This document shows positions 48,935 to 59,561 of a DNA stretch of 64,000 nt, in pieces. The stretch spans positions 124,001-188,000 of the forward strand of contig NZ_NIPW01000004.1 in NCBI RefSeq assembly GCF_002196855.1, given 5' to 3'. The notes beneath the pieces are model-generated. The model did no database searches. It saw nothing but the letters and a program-made list of their open reading frames with translations, and had not been told where the DNA came from. The DNA is from Haematobacter genomosp. 1. Lineage in GTDB: Bacteria > Pseudomonadota > Alphaproteobacteria > Rhodobacterales > Rhodobacteraceae. The position numbers were made by a program, and so were the translations under genes. Position 1 is the stretch's first letter. The number at the start of each line of letters is the position of its first letter.

Positions 48935-49684
48935 TCAGTGGTGGGCGTCGCCCACCGCGTCCTTCAGATAGACGCAGGTCAGAATGGTGAAGACGTAGGC
49001 CTGCACAACGGCCACGAGCACTTCCAGCCCGTAGATCGCGGTGACAGCGAGAATGGAAACCGGCGCGATGGCCAGAACGGTGGCGAAACCGGCGAACACC
49101 TTGATGACGGCGTGGCCCGCCATGAGGTTGCCGCCAAGCCGGATGGAGTGGCTGACCGGACGCACGAAGTAGGAGATCACCTCGATCACGGCAAGGATCG
49201 GCCGCAGCGCCAGCGGCGCCGAGGTCACCCAGAACATCTTGAGAAATCCCGGACCCTTGCGGATGAAACCGATGATCGTGACCCCCAAGAACACCAGCAG
49301 CGCCAGCGTCACCGTCACGGCAAGGGAGGAGGTCGTGGTGAAGGAACCAGGGATCAGGCCCAGCAGGTTCGCGAACAGGATGAACAGGAAGAAGGTAAGC
49401 ACCCAGGGGAAATACTTCACCCCCTCATGCCCCGTCACTTCTTCCACCATGTTGTAGATGAAGCCATAGATCAGCTCTGCGACGGACTGGCTGCGCGACG
49501 GGATGATCCCGCGACGACGGGTGCCGAGCACCAGCACCGCGAAAATGGCCAGAACGGCGAGAGCGAGCCACAGCGTCACATTGGTGATCGTGTACCAGTG
49601 AACCTCGCCGCCGCCGAACAGCGGCTTGACGACGAACTGATCCATCGGGTGGATCGCAAAGGGGCTCGAGCTTTCGTGTTCCAA
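48935..49684 (-). CDS. atpB: F0F1 ATP synthase subunit a
   Basis: A 249-residue membrane subunit forming the proton half-channels. The essential Arg is in [21 protein letters not shown]; the C-terminal helices include [23 protein letters not shown]. It starts one base after the atpI stop. Length and helix number match the family. Confidence 0.97.
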   Translation of the reverse strand: MEHESSSPFAIHPMDQFVVKPLFGGGEVHWYTITNVTLWLALAVLAIFAVLVLGTRRRGIIPSRSQSVAELIYGFIYNMVEEVTGHEGVKYFPWVLTFFLFILFANLLGLIPGSFTTTSSLAVTVTLALLVFLGVTIIGFIRKGPGFLKMFWVTSAPLALRPILAVIEVISYFVRPVSHSIRLGGNLMAGHAVIKVFAGFATVLAIAPVSILAVTAIYGLEVLVAVVQAYVFTILTCVYLKDAVGDAHH

Positions 49685-49685
49685 G

Positions 49686-50021
49686 TCAGTTTCCCTCGTC
49701 GTCGCGGCTGGCAGGCGCCTGCCCGGTCTTGGCGTTCAATTCGGCAGCGGTGCCGAGCATCGTCTTTACCCCGGCCACAAGACCGAGAAGAGTGAAGATC
49801 ACCAGCAGGATCGGCAGCGTCCCGAACAGATAGTCGAGCCCGTAGCCAATACCGAAGCCGATCAGCAGACCGGAGACCATCTCGATCACCATCCGCCAGG
49901 CAACTTCGCCCTGGGTGAAACCACCCTGTTCCTTGCGTGCGACGGGGGCCTTGTCCCGCTTCATTCGGGAGAGCCGTTCTTCGAGCTGGCGCAGCCGCTC
50001 CTGATCCGGTTCTTCCGTCAT
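49686..50021 (-). CDS. atpI: ATP synthase-associated protein AtpI/AtpZ
   Basis: A 111-residue small membrane protein with two helices ([20 protein letters not shown] and [18 protein letters not shown]), preceded by a charged coiled region. The family is linked to c-ring assembly or Mg2+/Ca2+ transport. It is first in the F0 operon, directly downstream of a good promoter, and is separated from atpB by one base. Confidence 0.9.
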   Translation of the reverse strand: MTEEPDQERLRQLEERLSRMKRDKAPVARKEQGGFTQGEVAWRMVIEMVSGLLIGFGIGYGLDYLFGTLPILLVIFTLLGLVAGVKTMLGTAAELNAKTGQAPASRDDEGN

Positions 50022-50048
50022 TCCCGCACCTTCCGGAAAGTTGCGGCG

Positions 50049-50077
50049 AAACTAGGGGGAGCTTGCGCTCAAGTCAA
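50049..50077 (-). promoter_or_regulatory. Promoter of the F0 ATP synthase operon
   Basis: On the minus strand TTGACT, a 17-nt spacer and TAGTTT sit 28 nt before the atpI start, in the gap between atpI and arsR. Confidence 0.6.
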
Positions 50078-50197
50078 GCTGACATATTAATTTAGAAATG
50101 CGATGTAATATACTGTTATTATTTGATTTATTATCATTAATACTTTCGGCCTATAGCCGTGTGCGACATGTTGGCGCCCGCAGCTTGCGCGTGTTAT

Positions 50198-50213
50198 TCA
50201 ACCGACAGGTTGA
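50198..50213. promoter_or_regulatory. Candidate ArsR operator
   Basis: Perfect inverted repeat TCAACC-GACA-GGTTGA 31 nt before the arsR start, just after an AT-rich stretch (50083-50160). ArsR-family repressors commonly bind short dyads overlapping their own promoter, so this is a likely autoregulatory site. Confidence 0.45.
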
Positions 50214-50244
50214 CCGTCAGGTGCCTTCCGGCCTATGGCGGCGC

Positions 50245-50592
50245 ATGGACAGTCGATTGGACCTGGTGTTTTCGGCCCTTGCGGACCCCACGCGGCGCGC
50301 GATCCTTGCGCTGCTGCTGGAAGATGACATGGCCGTCAGCGATGTGGCGCAACCTTTCGACATCTCGCTCGCGGCGATCTCCAAGCACCTCGCGATCCTC
50401 GCAGGAGCAGGTCTCATCACGCAGGAGAAGCGCGGCCGGATCAACTGGTGCAAACTCGACCCGGACGCCTTGCGCGAAGCCTCCGTCTGGATGCAGGGCT
50501 TCGGGCAATTTGAGCCGGTGGAACTCGACGCCTTCGAGCGGTTTCTCGAAGTCGAGTTGCGGGCGGGGAGCGAAGACGCCCCCTCCCCCTAG
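50245..50592 (+). CDS. ArsR-family winged-helix regulator
   Basis: A 115-residue repressor-type protein that begins MDSRLDLVFSALADPTRRAIL, the N-terminus of the SdpR-like ArsR group. The recognition helix is in DISLAAISKHLAILAGAGLI and the wing in KRGRINWCKL. No metal-binding Cys pair (CxC) is present, so it does not look like an arsenic sensor. An in-frame ATG at 50098 would add a stretch translated from the AT-rich promoter, which is unlikely. The 3' end overlaps nusB by 4 nt. No SRPBCC partner gene follows, so its target is unclear. Confidence 0.87.
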   Translation: MDSRLDLVFSALADPTRRAILALLLEDDMAVSDVAQPFDISLAAISKHLAILAGAGLITQEKRGRINWCKLDPDALREASVWMQGFGQFEPVELDAFERFLEVELRAGSEDAPSP

Positions 50593-51056
50593 AACGCTTC
50601 GGGCCGGGCCTCGCGGGCCATATGGTCAAGCACGGCGTTGACGAACTTCGGCTCCCGGCCATCCGGGAAGAAGGCATGCGCCACATCGACATATTCGGTG
50701 ATGACGACACGCGGAGGCGTATCGGTGGCGGCAAGCTCCGCCCCCGCCGCGCGGAACAACGCGCGGATCACCGGGTCGATCCGGTCGATGGGCCATTTGG
50801 CGACCAGCGCACGGTCCGTCATCTGGTCGATCCTGGCCTGCCAGGTCACCGCGCCTTCCACCACCTTGCGGAAGTGATCGACATCGCCCTCGGTCAGCGC
50901 CGTTCCCTCGTCGATCTCGGCGCCGAAACGCCATGTCTCGAACTCGCGCATTACCTTGTCCACAGTGGTGCCGGAGGCCTCCATCTGGAACAGGGCCTGC
51001 ACGGCGTAAAGCCGCGCAGCCGACCGCATCTGCCGTTTGTTGGGAGCGCTGGTCAT
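50589..51056 (-). CDS. nusB: Transcription antitermination factor NusB
   Basis: A 155-residue all-helical RNA-binding protein of the rRNA antitermination complex, working with NusE (S10). Family pattern: SAARLYAVQALFQMEASG, IDRIDPVIRALFRAAGAEL and VVITEYVDVAHAFF. It is last in the rib operon and overlaps ribH by 4 nt, a common link. Confidence 0.94.
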   Translation of the reverse strand: MTSAPNKRQMRSAARLYAVQALFQMEASGTTVDKVMREFETWRFGAEIDEGTALTEGDVDHFRKVVEGAVTWQARIDQMTDRALVAKWPIDRIDPVIRALFRAAGAELAATDTPPRVVITEYVDVAHAFFPDGREPKFVNAVLDHMAREARPEAF

Positions 51057-51565
51057 TCGCCAGCCTTCCGCACGAAACCGACTTCACGGGGCACGCGCTT
51101 CAGCGAGCGTGTGAGCGCGACCAGATGCAGCGCCGCAGCCGCCGCCCCGCCCCCCTTGTCCTGGCCATCCGGGTCGGCGCGGACCACCGCCTGGTCGCGG
51201 TTCTCAACCGTCAGGATACCGTTGCCGAGACAGGCGCCGCCAAGGCCAAGTTGCATCAGACCGCGGGAGCTGTCGTTGCACACGGTCTCATAATGCGTGG
51301 TCTCCCCCCGGATCACGCAGCCGAGCGCGACATAGCCGTCATAGTCCGACTGCCGGAGCGCAATGCCGATGGCGAGCGGAATCTCAAGTGCGCCGGGCAC
51401 TTCAACCAGCTCCCACGTCGCGCCGGACTTCTCCAGCATCGCCTTTGCCCCCGCGACAAGCGCGTCGGCGATATCCTTGTAGTAGGGCGCCACGACGATC
51501 AGAACCTTCGGGGCTGTGTCGAAAGCCGGAACCGGCGGCGAGTAATGCGTTTCGGCCGAGGCCAT
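51053..51565 (-). CDS. ribH: 6,7-dimethyl-8-ribityllumazine synthase
   Basis: A 170-residue enzyme joining the ribityl pyrimidine and dihydroxybutanone phosphate. Motifs: VPGALEIPLAIGIAL and VALGCVIRGETTHYETVCNDSSRGLMQL. AAGGAGTG precedes the ATG at 51565; the frame extends upstream to 51622, but that part lies in the ribB end. It starts 4 nt after ribB and overlaps nusB. Confidence 0.95.
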   Translation of the reverse strand: MASAETHYSPPVPAFDTAPKVLIVVAPYYKDIADALVAGAKAMLEKSGATWELVEVPGALEIPLAIGIALRQSDYDGYVALGCVIRGETTHYETVCNDSSRGLMQLGLGGACLGNGILTVENRDQAVVRADPDGQDKGGGAAAAALHLVALTRSLKRVPREVGFVRKAGE

Positions 51566-51569
51566 GGTT

Positions 51570-52685
51570 TCACTCCTTGGGGATCGGCCGGGTGCCCTCG
51601 ATGGACAGACCGTAACCGTCAAGGCCGACGACGCGCGGTGTCGGCGAATTGGACAGCAGGATGATCTTGGACAGACCGAGCGACGCGAGGATCTGCGCCC
51701 CCACCCCGTAATGCCGCAGCGTATGGGGTGCGGCCTCCTCCTGCGTGGAGAGTTTCATGGAGGTATCGCGGATCAGCACCATCAGACCCCGCCCTTCCGA
51801 CGCGATCAGGCGCATCGCCGCGGCCAGATTGCCCGATGCCCCGCCGATGCCGAGCGCATCCTCCAGCGGGTCCAGCGTGTGAACCCGCACGAGAAGCGGC
51901 TCCGCCAGGCCGATATTGCCCTTGGAAAGCACGATATGCTCCGCCGCCTGCGTCTCATCGGAATAGAGCCGCATGAGCCAGTCGCCGCCATAGGCAGAGG
52001 TGACCTTCTTCACCGCAACCTCATGCACGAGGTTGTCGTAGCGACGGCGATAGGCGATCAGGTCGGAAATCGTGCCGATCTTGATCCCATGTTTCTGTGC
52101 GAAGGCGACGAGATCGGGCAACCGCGCCATCGTCCCGTCCTCGTTCATGATCTCGCAGATCACGCCCGAGGGGTTGAGACCGGCCAGCCGCGCGATATCC
52201 ACTGCCGCTTCGGTGTGGCCGGCGCGGACGAGCACGCCGCCCTCTCGCGCGCGAAGCGGAAAGACATGGCCCGGCGTGCCGATATCGCTCGCGCCCTTGG
52301 TGGGGTCGATCGCGACCGAGACGGTACGCGCGCGGTCATGCGCAGAGATCCCGGTCGTCACGCCTTCGCGCGCCTCGATGGACACGGTGAAGGCCGTTTC
52401 GTGCCGGGTGGAGTTGTTGGCCGACATGAGCGGCAGCTTCAGCGCGTCGATCCGGTCTCCGGTCAGGGCAAGGCAGATCAGCCCGCGCCCGTAGGTCGCC
52501 ATGAAGTTGATCGCGGAGGGCGTGGCCATCTGGGCCGGAATGACCAGATCGCCTTCGTTTTCACGGTCTTCATGGTCAACAAGAATGAACATCCTGCCGT
52601 TCCGGGCATCGTCGATGATCTCCTCGATGGAGGAAACGGCGTCGGAATAGACAGAGGGGGTATGGTCGATCACGGCTTGCTCCAT
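51570..52685 (-). CDS. ribB: 3,4-dihydroxy-2-butanone 4-phosphate synthase with degenerate GTP cyclohydrolase II domain (RibBX type)
   Basis: A 371-residue fusion. The N-terminal half (1-205) is an intact RibB: LVDHEDRENEGDLVIPAQ (acidic active-site loop), GHVFPLRAREGGVLVRAGHTEA, and GVICEIMNEDGTMAR. The C-terminal half has the overall RibA order but lacks the zinc-binding cysteines: where active GTP cyclohydrolase II has a Cys-rich loop ending RCDCG, this protein reads RVHTLDPLEDALGIGGASGN. It should therefore make the butanone phosphate but not open GTP. Such RibBX proteins are described in proteobacteria; a separate RibA would be needed. It overlaps ribE by 16 nt. Confidence 0.92.
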   Translation of the reverse strand: MEQAVIDHTPSVYSDAVSSIEEIIDDARNGRMFILVDHEDRENEGDLVIPAQMATPSAINFMATYGRGLICLALTGDRIDALKLPLMSANNSTRHETAFTVSIEAREGVTTGISAHDRARTVSVAIDPTKGASDIGTPGHVFPLRAREGGVLVRAGHTEAAVDIARLAGLNPSGVICEIMNEDGTMARLPDLVAFAQKHGIKIGTISDLIAYRRRYDNLVHEVAVKKVTSAYGGDWLMRLYSDETQAAEHIVLSKGNIGLAEPLLVRVHTLDPLEDALGIGGASGNLAAAMRLIASEGRGLMVLIRDTSMKLSTQEEAAPHTLRHYGVGAQILASLGLSKIILLSNSPTPRVVGLDGYGLSIEGTRPIPKE

Positions 52686-53275
52686 TCCCGCAGGCGGGCG
52701 ACATAGCGCGCCAGCGTATCGATCTCGATATTGACGACCTGGCCCACGGCGAGCTTGCCCCAGGTCGTCACCTGTTTGGTATGCGGGATGAGGTTCACCC
52801 CGAAGTCCGGTCCGTTGACCTCATTCACCGTCAGCGAAATGCCATCGAGCGCAATGGAGCCTTTGGGTGCAATAAAAGGGGCGAGAAGCTCCGGCGCCTT
52901 GAGGGTCACGCGGGTGCTGTCTCCCTCATGACGCATCTCCATGATCTCTGCGATGCCATCGACATGGCCGGAGACGATATGCCCGCCCAGTTCATCACCC
53001 ACGCGGAGCGCGCGTTCCAGATTGACCGGCCGGCCAGCGACCCACGCACCAAGCGCGCTGGCGGCAATCGTCTCCGCCGAGATATCGACCTCGAACCAGC
53101 CGGAAGTGTCGGAATGCCCGGTTTCCACGACCGTCAGACAGACGCCGTCACAGGCGATTGATGCCCCGAGGTCGATCTGGTCCACGTCGTAACGCGTGGA
53201 GATCCGCGCGCGCAGATCGCCCCGCTGCTCCAGCGCCAGCACTTCTCCGATATCGGTGACGATCCCCGTGAACAT
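52670..53275 (-). CDS. ribE: Riboflavin synthase alpha subunit
   Basis: A 201-residue enzyme that dismutates two lumazines to riboflavin. It starts MFTGIV and contains two similar halves: SIACDGVCLTVVE and SIALDGISLTVNE are the matched ligand motifs. AAGGA sits upstream of the ATG. It overlaps ribB by 16 nt and is 72 nt after ribD. Named ribC or ribE depending on species. Confidence 0.95.
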   Translation of the reverse strand: MFTGIVTDIGEVLALEQRGDLRARISTRYDVDQIDLGASIACDGVCLTVVETGHSDTSGWFEVDISAETIAASALGAWVAGRPVNLERALRVGDELGGHIVSGHVDGIAEIMEMRHEGDSTRVTLKAPELLAPFIAPKGSIALDGISLTVNEVNGPDFGVNLIPHTKQVTTWGKLAVGQVVNIEIDTLARYVARLREWSKP

Positions 53276-53347
53276 GGCCGGTTCCTTTCGCGCCTACCCC
53301 TAGCTCCACTGGGCGTGAAGGGCAAGACGGAGCAAGGCGGCGATGCT

Positions 53348-54460
53348 TCAGACCGCCTCCCACTGGGTCAGCATGTCAGCACCGATCGCCCGGCTTTCCC
53401 GCAGGCTGAACCGCGGCGCATCCGCCAGTCGGTCGAGCAGCAGCGGCCCCACGGCGGCGTGACCGTCCGCCCCTATCGCGCGACCGGCTGTAAACATGGC
53501 CAGATCGTCCACGACCGCCGCGCGGAGCAGGGAAGCCGCAAGCATCCCTCCCCCCTCGCAGAACACCCGCGTCAGGCCCTGCGCGCCAAGGGCTGCGAAC
53601 ATGGCACGCGCGTCCAGCCCACCCGTCGCGTCCGCGGGCACCGGCAGCAGGCGCGCACCCGCCTTCTCCCAGAAGCGTCGCGCCGCGGCAGGGGCACGCG
53701 CGGCATCGAAGAGCAGCCAGACCGGCGGCCCCTCCACCGCCGTGCGCGCAAGCTGGCCGTCGACCGGCAGGTCCAGCGCCGCAGCGGCCACCACGCGGAC
53801 GGGGGAAGGCATATCGCCCAGATCGCGCACCGTCAGCCCGGGATCATCCGCCCGCGCGGTTCCCCCCCCGATCAGCACGGCATCATGGCGTGCCCGCATG
53901 AGATGCACGTAGCGCCGGGCCTCCGCGCCGGTGATCCAGCGGCTTTCCCCTGTTGCCGTCGCGATACGGCCGTCGAGCGTTGTCGCAAGCTTGAGCGTAA
54001 GCATGGGACGCCCTTTCCGCACACGGCTCAGGAACCCCCGGTGAGACCGTTCCGCCATATCCGGCAAGGCATTGGCAAACACCGCCAGCCCCGCCTCCGC
54101 CAGCATTCGGTGCCCCCGCCCCGCAACGCGAGGATCGGGATCCTCAAGCGCGCTCACCACCCGCGCGATACCGGCGGCAATCAGCGCCTCCGCACAGGGG
54201 GGTGTCTTCCCGTGATGCGAGCAGGGTTCGAGGCTGACATATGCGGTGGCCCCCCTCGCGGCATCGCCAGCATCGCGAAGCGCCATGACCTCCGCATGGG
54301 GCCTGCCACCGGGCTGGGTCCAGCCGCGCCCGACGATGCGTCCGTCCCGCACGATCACGCAGCCCACCGCCGGGTTCGGCCACACGCATCCCCATCCGCG
54401 TTCGCCGAGCGCGATGGCCATGGTCAGATAGCGGGCGTCGCTGTCGCTGAGCCTGCTCAC
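53348..54460 (-). CDS. ribD: Bifunctional pyrimidine deaminase/reductase RibD
   Basis: A 370-residue fusion for two riboflavin steps. The deaminase (1-145) has the zinc site HAE and [11 protein letters not shown]; the C-terminal reductase (about 150-365) starts [17 protein letters not shown] and includes [18 protein letters not shown]. It overlaps nrdR by 4 nt. The sequence is complete and of normal length. Confidence 0.94.
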   Translation of the reverse strand: MSRLSDSDARYLTMAIALGERGWGCVWPNPAVGCVIVRDGRIVGRGWTQPGGRPHAEVMALRDAGDAARGATAYVSLEPCSHHGKTPPCAEALIAAGIARVVSALEDPDPRVAGRGHRMLAEAGLAVFANALPDMAERSHRGFLSRVRKGRPMLTLKLATTLDGRIATATGESRWITGAEARRYVHLMRARHDAVLIGGGTARADDPGLTVRDLGDMPSPVRVVAAAALDLPVDGQLARTAVEGPPVWLLFDAARAPAAARRFWEKAGARLLPVPADATGGLDARAMFAALGAQGLTRVFCEGGGMLAASLLRAAVVDDLAMFTAGRAIGADGHAAVGPLLLDRLADAPRFSLRESRAIGADMLTQWEAV

Positions 54461-54924
54461 TCTTCTGCCGGACTGGTGGGACGAAGCTCCGACACGAACT
54501 TGTCGAAATCGTCCGCAGCCTGGAAATTCTTGTAAACACTGGCAAAACGCACGTAGGAGACGGTATCGATGCGGGCCAGGGTCTCCATCACGATCTCGCC
54601 GATCACCTTTGAGGGGATGTCCGTATCGCCAAGGCTTTCCAGCCGCCGCACGATGCCCGAGATCATCTGGTCGATGCGTTCAGGATTGATCGGCCGCTTC
54701 TGCATGGCGATGCGGATGGAGCGTTCCAGCTTGCCCCGGTCGAAATCCTCCCGCCGCCCGGAGGATTTGATGACGACCAGATCGCGAAGCTGCACCCGTT
54801 CATAAGTGGTGAACCGCCCACCGCAGGCCGGGCAGAACCGGCGTCGACGGATCGAGACATGATCCTCAGCAGGCCGGGAATCCTTGACCTGCGTATCTAT
54901 GTTTCCGCAGAACGGGCAGCGCAT
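54457..54924 (-). CDS. nrdR: Transcriptional repressor NrdR
   Basis: A 155-residue regulator of ribonucleotide reductase genes. The zinc ribbon uses Cys3, Cys6, Cys31 and Cys34; the ATP-cone follows from about residue 47 ([21 protein letters not shown]). It senses ATP/dATP and binds NrdR boxes. First gene of the rib-nusB operon. I saw no clear NrdR box in the 119 bases upstream, though a loose dyad with CACT / AGTG ends lies near 54970-54995. Confidence 0.95.
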   Translation of the reverse strand: MRCPFCGNIDTQVKDSRPAEDHVSIRRRRFCPACGGRFTTYERVQLRDLVVIKSSGRREDFDRGKLERSIRIAMQKRPINPERIDQMISGIVRRLESLGDTDIPSKVIGEIVMETLARIDTVSYVRFASVYKNFQAADDFDKFVSELRPTSPAEE

Positions 54925-55043
54925 CCGCCTTCCCCTTGTCGCATTTCATGACTTATCCACAGTGACTATAGGAACACTCCCACCCCTTGGGTAGTGCCCA
55001 TTTCAGCCCCCAGATGTTGGGTGACGGCTGTGGCTGGCCTGCG

Positions 55044-55451
55044 TCACATGAAATGCAGCGCGATCTTCCGGGAATGCGGGGCTGCACGGTGCTCCATGAG
55101 GTAGATCCCCTGCCAGGTTCCGAGCAGCATACGCCCCTGTGATACGGGAATGGAGAGCGAAACGGGCAACACGGCCGCCTTGATATGGGCGGGCATGTCG
55201 TCCGGCCCCTCAGCGCGGTGAACCAGATAATCCATGCGGGGGTCGTCGGCATCCGGGACAAACCGCGCAAAAAAGGCCGCGAGATCCCGTTGCACATCCG
55301 GGTCGGCATTTTCCTGAATCAGCAGGGAGCAGGACGTATGCCGGACAAAGAGCGTCAGAAGGCCGTCCTGCGCAGGCAGCAGCTCCGCCACCCTCCCGGT
55401 GATCTCGTACATCCCCCGTCCGCGCGTCATGATACCCAGCTCGGCCAACAT
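55044..55451 (-). CDS. YjbQ family protein (UPF0047)
   Basis: A 135-residue protein of the YjbQ family. Conserved motifs: VRHTSCSLLIQENADPDV, EGPDDMPAHIKA and LLGTWQGIYLMEHR, with His residues that may bind a metal. E. coli YjbQ has weak thiamine phosphate synthase activity; its physiological role is uncertain. The ATG at 55451 overlaps the rmuC stop, so it is coupled to rmuC. Confidence 0.88.
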   Translation of the reverse strand: MLAELGIMTRGRGMYEITGRVAELLPAQDGLLTLFVRHTSCSLLIQENADPDVQRDLAAFFARFVPDADDPRMDYLVHRAEGPDDMPAHIKAAVLPVSLSIPVSQGRMLLGTWQGIYLMEHRAAPHSRKIALHFM

Positions 55452-56944
55452 CACTCGGCCGCGTGACTGGGAAGGAGCGGCGTGTCCTCCTCCTCATCGA
55501 AGTCGAGCGCCATGCTGCGGTTGCTGCGCGCGCCCAGCTTCTTGAGCTTGTCCACCTGCCCAAGCACGTTTCCGCTGCCCCGCGAAAGCTTGGAGACAGC
55601 CGCTTCATGTGCCGAAGCCGCGCGCCCTAGATGCGTGCTCACCGAAGCGAGGTCGTCCACGAAACCCGCCACCTTGTCGTAAAGAAGCCCGGCGCGGCGG
55701 GCGATTTCCTCGGCATTCTTCTCCCGCCTGTCCACCGTCCAGACATGCTCGATCGTGCGGAGGGCGACCATCAGGGTCGTCGGCGTCATCAGACCGATCC
55801 CACGCGCCAAGGCATAGGACGTCAGATCGCCCTGCTCGCGCAGCGCCTCCGACAGCGCGCCCTCTATCGGCACGAACATCAATACGTAATCGACGGCCTC
55901 GGCATCCGTGCCCGCGTAGTCCTTGGCACCCAACCGGTCGATATGCGAGCGGATTGCGGCGACATGGTCCCGGATGTGCAGCACGCGCTCTTCCGGGCTT
56001 CCGGCGTTCACGGCGGCCTCATAGGCGACCAGCGAAACCTTGGAGTCGATGATGACGACTTTACCGCGCGGCATCCGCACGATCACGTCCGGCCGGAACG
56101 TCTTGCCCGCATCGTCGCGACGGACGGCCTGCACCTCATAGTGAATGTCGCGTTCCAGCCCGGATTCCTCCAGAATCCGTTCCAGAATCATCTCCCCCCA
56201 GGCACCCTGCCGCTGCTTGTCCCCCTTCAGCGCACGGGTGAGGGCGACGGCCTCCTGACTGATCTCCTCGGACCGGCGGTGAAGCAGCGAGATCTGTTCG
56301 CCGAGCCGTGCCCGCTCCAGATCGGCTGCGCGATGAACGTTGCGCAGTTCCTCCTCGAACCGGACGACATGCTCGCGGAACGGGTTCAGGAGCGCGGTGA
56401 GCCGGTCCGTCTGCGCCTTGGAGAAATCGGCATTCTGGCGGCGCAGGGTTTCATCCGACATGTCGCGGAACCGCGTGGTCATCTCCTCGCGCAGCTCCTT
56501 CAGGAGCGCTATCTCACGCGCGGCGGCTTCCCTGTCCTTTTCCATGGCCATTTCGCGACCGCGCGCCTCGACCCGAAGCCTCTCTCCCTCGCGCCGCGCC
56601 AGTTCGAGGGCCGACTGGACCTGCCCCGCCTCCTGCCGGAGGGCGCCCAGCCGGTCGCGAAGACCCGCTACCGTCTCCTCCAGCCGCTCGGCGCGGACAT
56701 GCGCCTCCGTCGCGCGCTCCTCGGACCGGGCAAGGGTCGCAGTGCGCTCCGCAAGCTTGTCCTCCCGCTCCGCAAGGCGGGTGCGAAGCTCCCGCATCTC
56801 CCGTTCGGAAGCATCGGACGCGTCAGCGGCATCGCGCCTCATCCGGCGGGCGCGCAGCAGCCCCAAAAACAAGATCAGGGAGAGCAGACCAAGGCCACCC
56901 AGCAGATATTGTATGTCCTGCGGTAGGCTCTCCAAGGGCGTCAT
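55451..56944 (-). CDS. rmuC: DNA recombination protein RmuC
   Basis: A 497-residue protein. An N-terminal membrane helix (IQYLLGGLGLLSLILFLGLL) is followed by a long coiled coil (about 30-200) and a restriction-endonuclease-like RmuC domain with LLNPFREHVVRFEEELRN, GAWGEMILERILEESGL and KVVIIDSKVSLVAYE. RmuC limits inversions at short inverted repeats. It starts right after a 63-nt spacer from the secreted protein gene and is coupled to yjbQ. Confidence 0.93.
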   Translation of the reverse strand: MTPLESLPQDIQYLLGGLGLLSLILFLGLLRARRMRRDAADASDASEREMRELRTRLAEREDKLAERTATLARSEERATEAHVRAERLEETVAGLRDRLGALRQEAGQVQSALELARREGERLRVEARGREMAMEKDREAAAREIALLKELREEMTTRFRDMSDETLRRQNADFSKAQTDRLTALLNPFREHVVRFEEELRNVHRAADLERARLGEQISLLHRRSEEISQEAVALTRALKGDKQRQGAWGEMILERILEESGLERDIHYEVQAVRRDDAGKTFRPDVIVRMPRGKVVIIDSKVSLVAYEAAVNAGSPEERVLHIRDHVAAIRSHIDRLGAKDYAGTDAEAVDYVLMFVPIEGALSEALREQGDLTSYALARGIGLMTPTTLMVALRTIEHVWTVDRREKNAEEIARRAGLLYDKVAGFVDDLASVSTHLGRAASAHEAAVSKLSRGSGNVLGQVDKLKKLGARSNRSMALDFDEEEDTPLLPSHAAE

Positions 56945-57007
56945 GAGTGTCTCCGATTAGGGTTCACCCATTGTTCCGCTCTCAGCCGGGTCGTGCAAGC
57001 GAAAATT

Positions 57008-57394
57008 TCAGTCCCGATCTTCCGACGGATTCCAGCAGAACTGCTCCGCAAAGCTACGGTTGAAGGAGCCGTCCTGCCGTCCGCCAAGGGTAATGACGCC
57101 GGTTCTCCCGCCGCTGTCCTCCGGCGACAGGGAGAACATCACGCCGCGCCCGCCACGCATCGGAGGGGGTGTGACCCGCCAGATTCGCCCCGCAGCAGGG
57201 AGACCTTGACGTCGGGCGAATTGCGCAGCGGCGCACCACAGGTCGGACTCTCCGACCGCCCCTCTCGGCTGAACGATGAACCGGTTCGCATCGACCGGAT
57301 CCACACGCAATCCGCTCCGTGTGACAGCCGCCGCCGCGGGGCCGGAGAGGAGCGCCGCGAGGGCAGCACCGGAGAGGAGTTTTATCAGCGTCAT
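57008..57394 (-). CDS. Small secreted protein of unknown function
   Basis: A 128-residue exported protein. The signal peptide ends near AAAAVTRSG. The mature part includes VGESDLWCAAAQFARRQ, VMFSLSPED and a final FAEQFCWNPSEDRD; the two cysteines may pair. No known domain was recognised, though the DLWCAA segment occurs in other alphaproteobacterial hypotheticals as far as I recall. A near-perfect ribosome binding site (AAGGAGG) precedes the ATG at 57394, which decides the start. It lies between the rpoD terminator and rmuC. Confidence 0.78.
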   Translation of the reverse strand: MTLIKLLSGAALAALLSGPAAAAVTRSGLRVDPVDANRFIVQPRGAVGESDLWCAAAQFARRQGLPAAGRIWRVTPPPMRGGRGVMFSLSPEDSGGRTGVITLGGRQDGSFNRSFAEQFCWNPSEDRD

Positions 57395-57424
57395 GAAGAG
57401 CCTCCTTCTTCCCGCAAACATATA

Positions 57425-57454
57425 GGGCGCATTCCCGCGGAGGGGAATGCGCCC
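57425..57454 (-). terminator. Terminator of dnaG-rpoD
   Basis: A perfect 12-bp stem GGGCGCATTCCC / GGGAATGCGCCC with a 6-nt loop lies 39 nt past the rpoD stop. On the minus strand it is followed by TATATGTTTG. Confidence 0.82.
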
Positions 57455-57493
57455 AGAGATCAATCCGACCGTCTGCCGAGGACGACGAAGGGT

Positions 57494-59491
<1,998 letters not shown>

Positions 59492-59561
59492 GCGCTCTCC
59501 TCGGGGGTCCGAATCATGGGTGCGGTTTATCGAATCGTTCAGCCGAATCACAGCCGATACG

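Noticed and set aside
50098-50244. N-terminal extension of the ArsR protein
   Set aside because: The extra codons come from an AT-rich promoter-like stretch, and family members start at the MDSRLDLVFSALADPTRR position.
54925-55043. FMN riboswitch or NrdR box upstream of nrdR-ribD
   Set aside because: No conserved FMN-element core is present, and the loose CACT/AGTG dyad is too imperfect to call.
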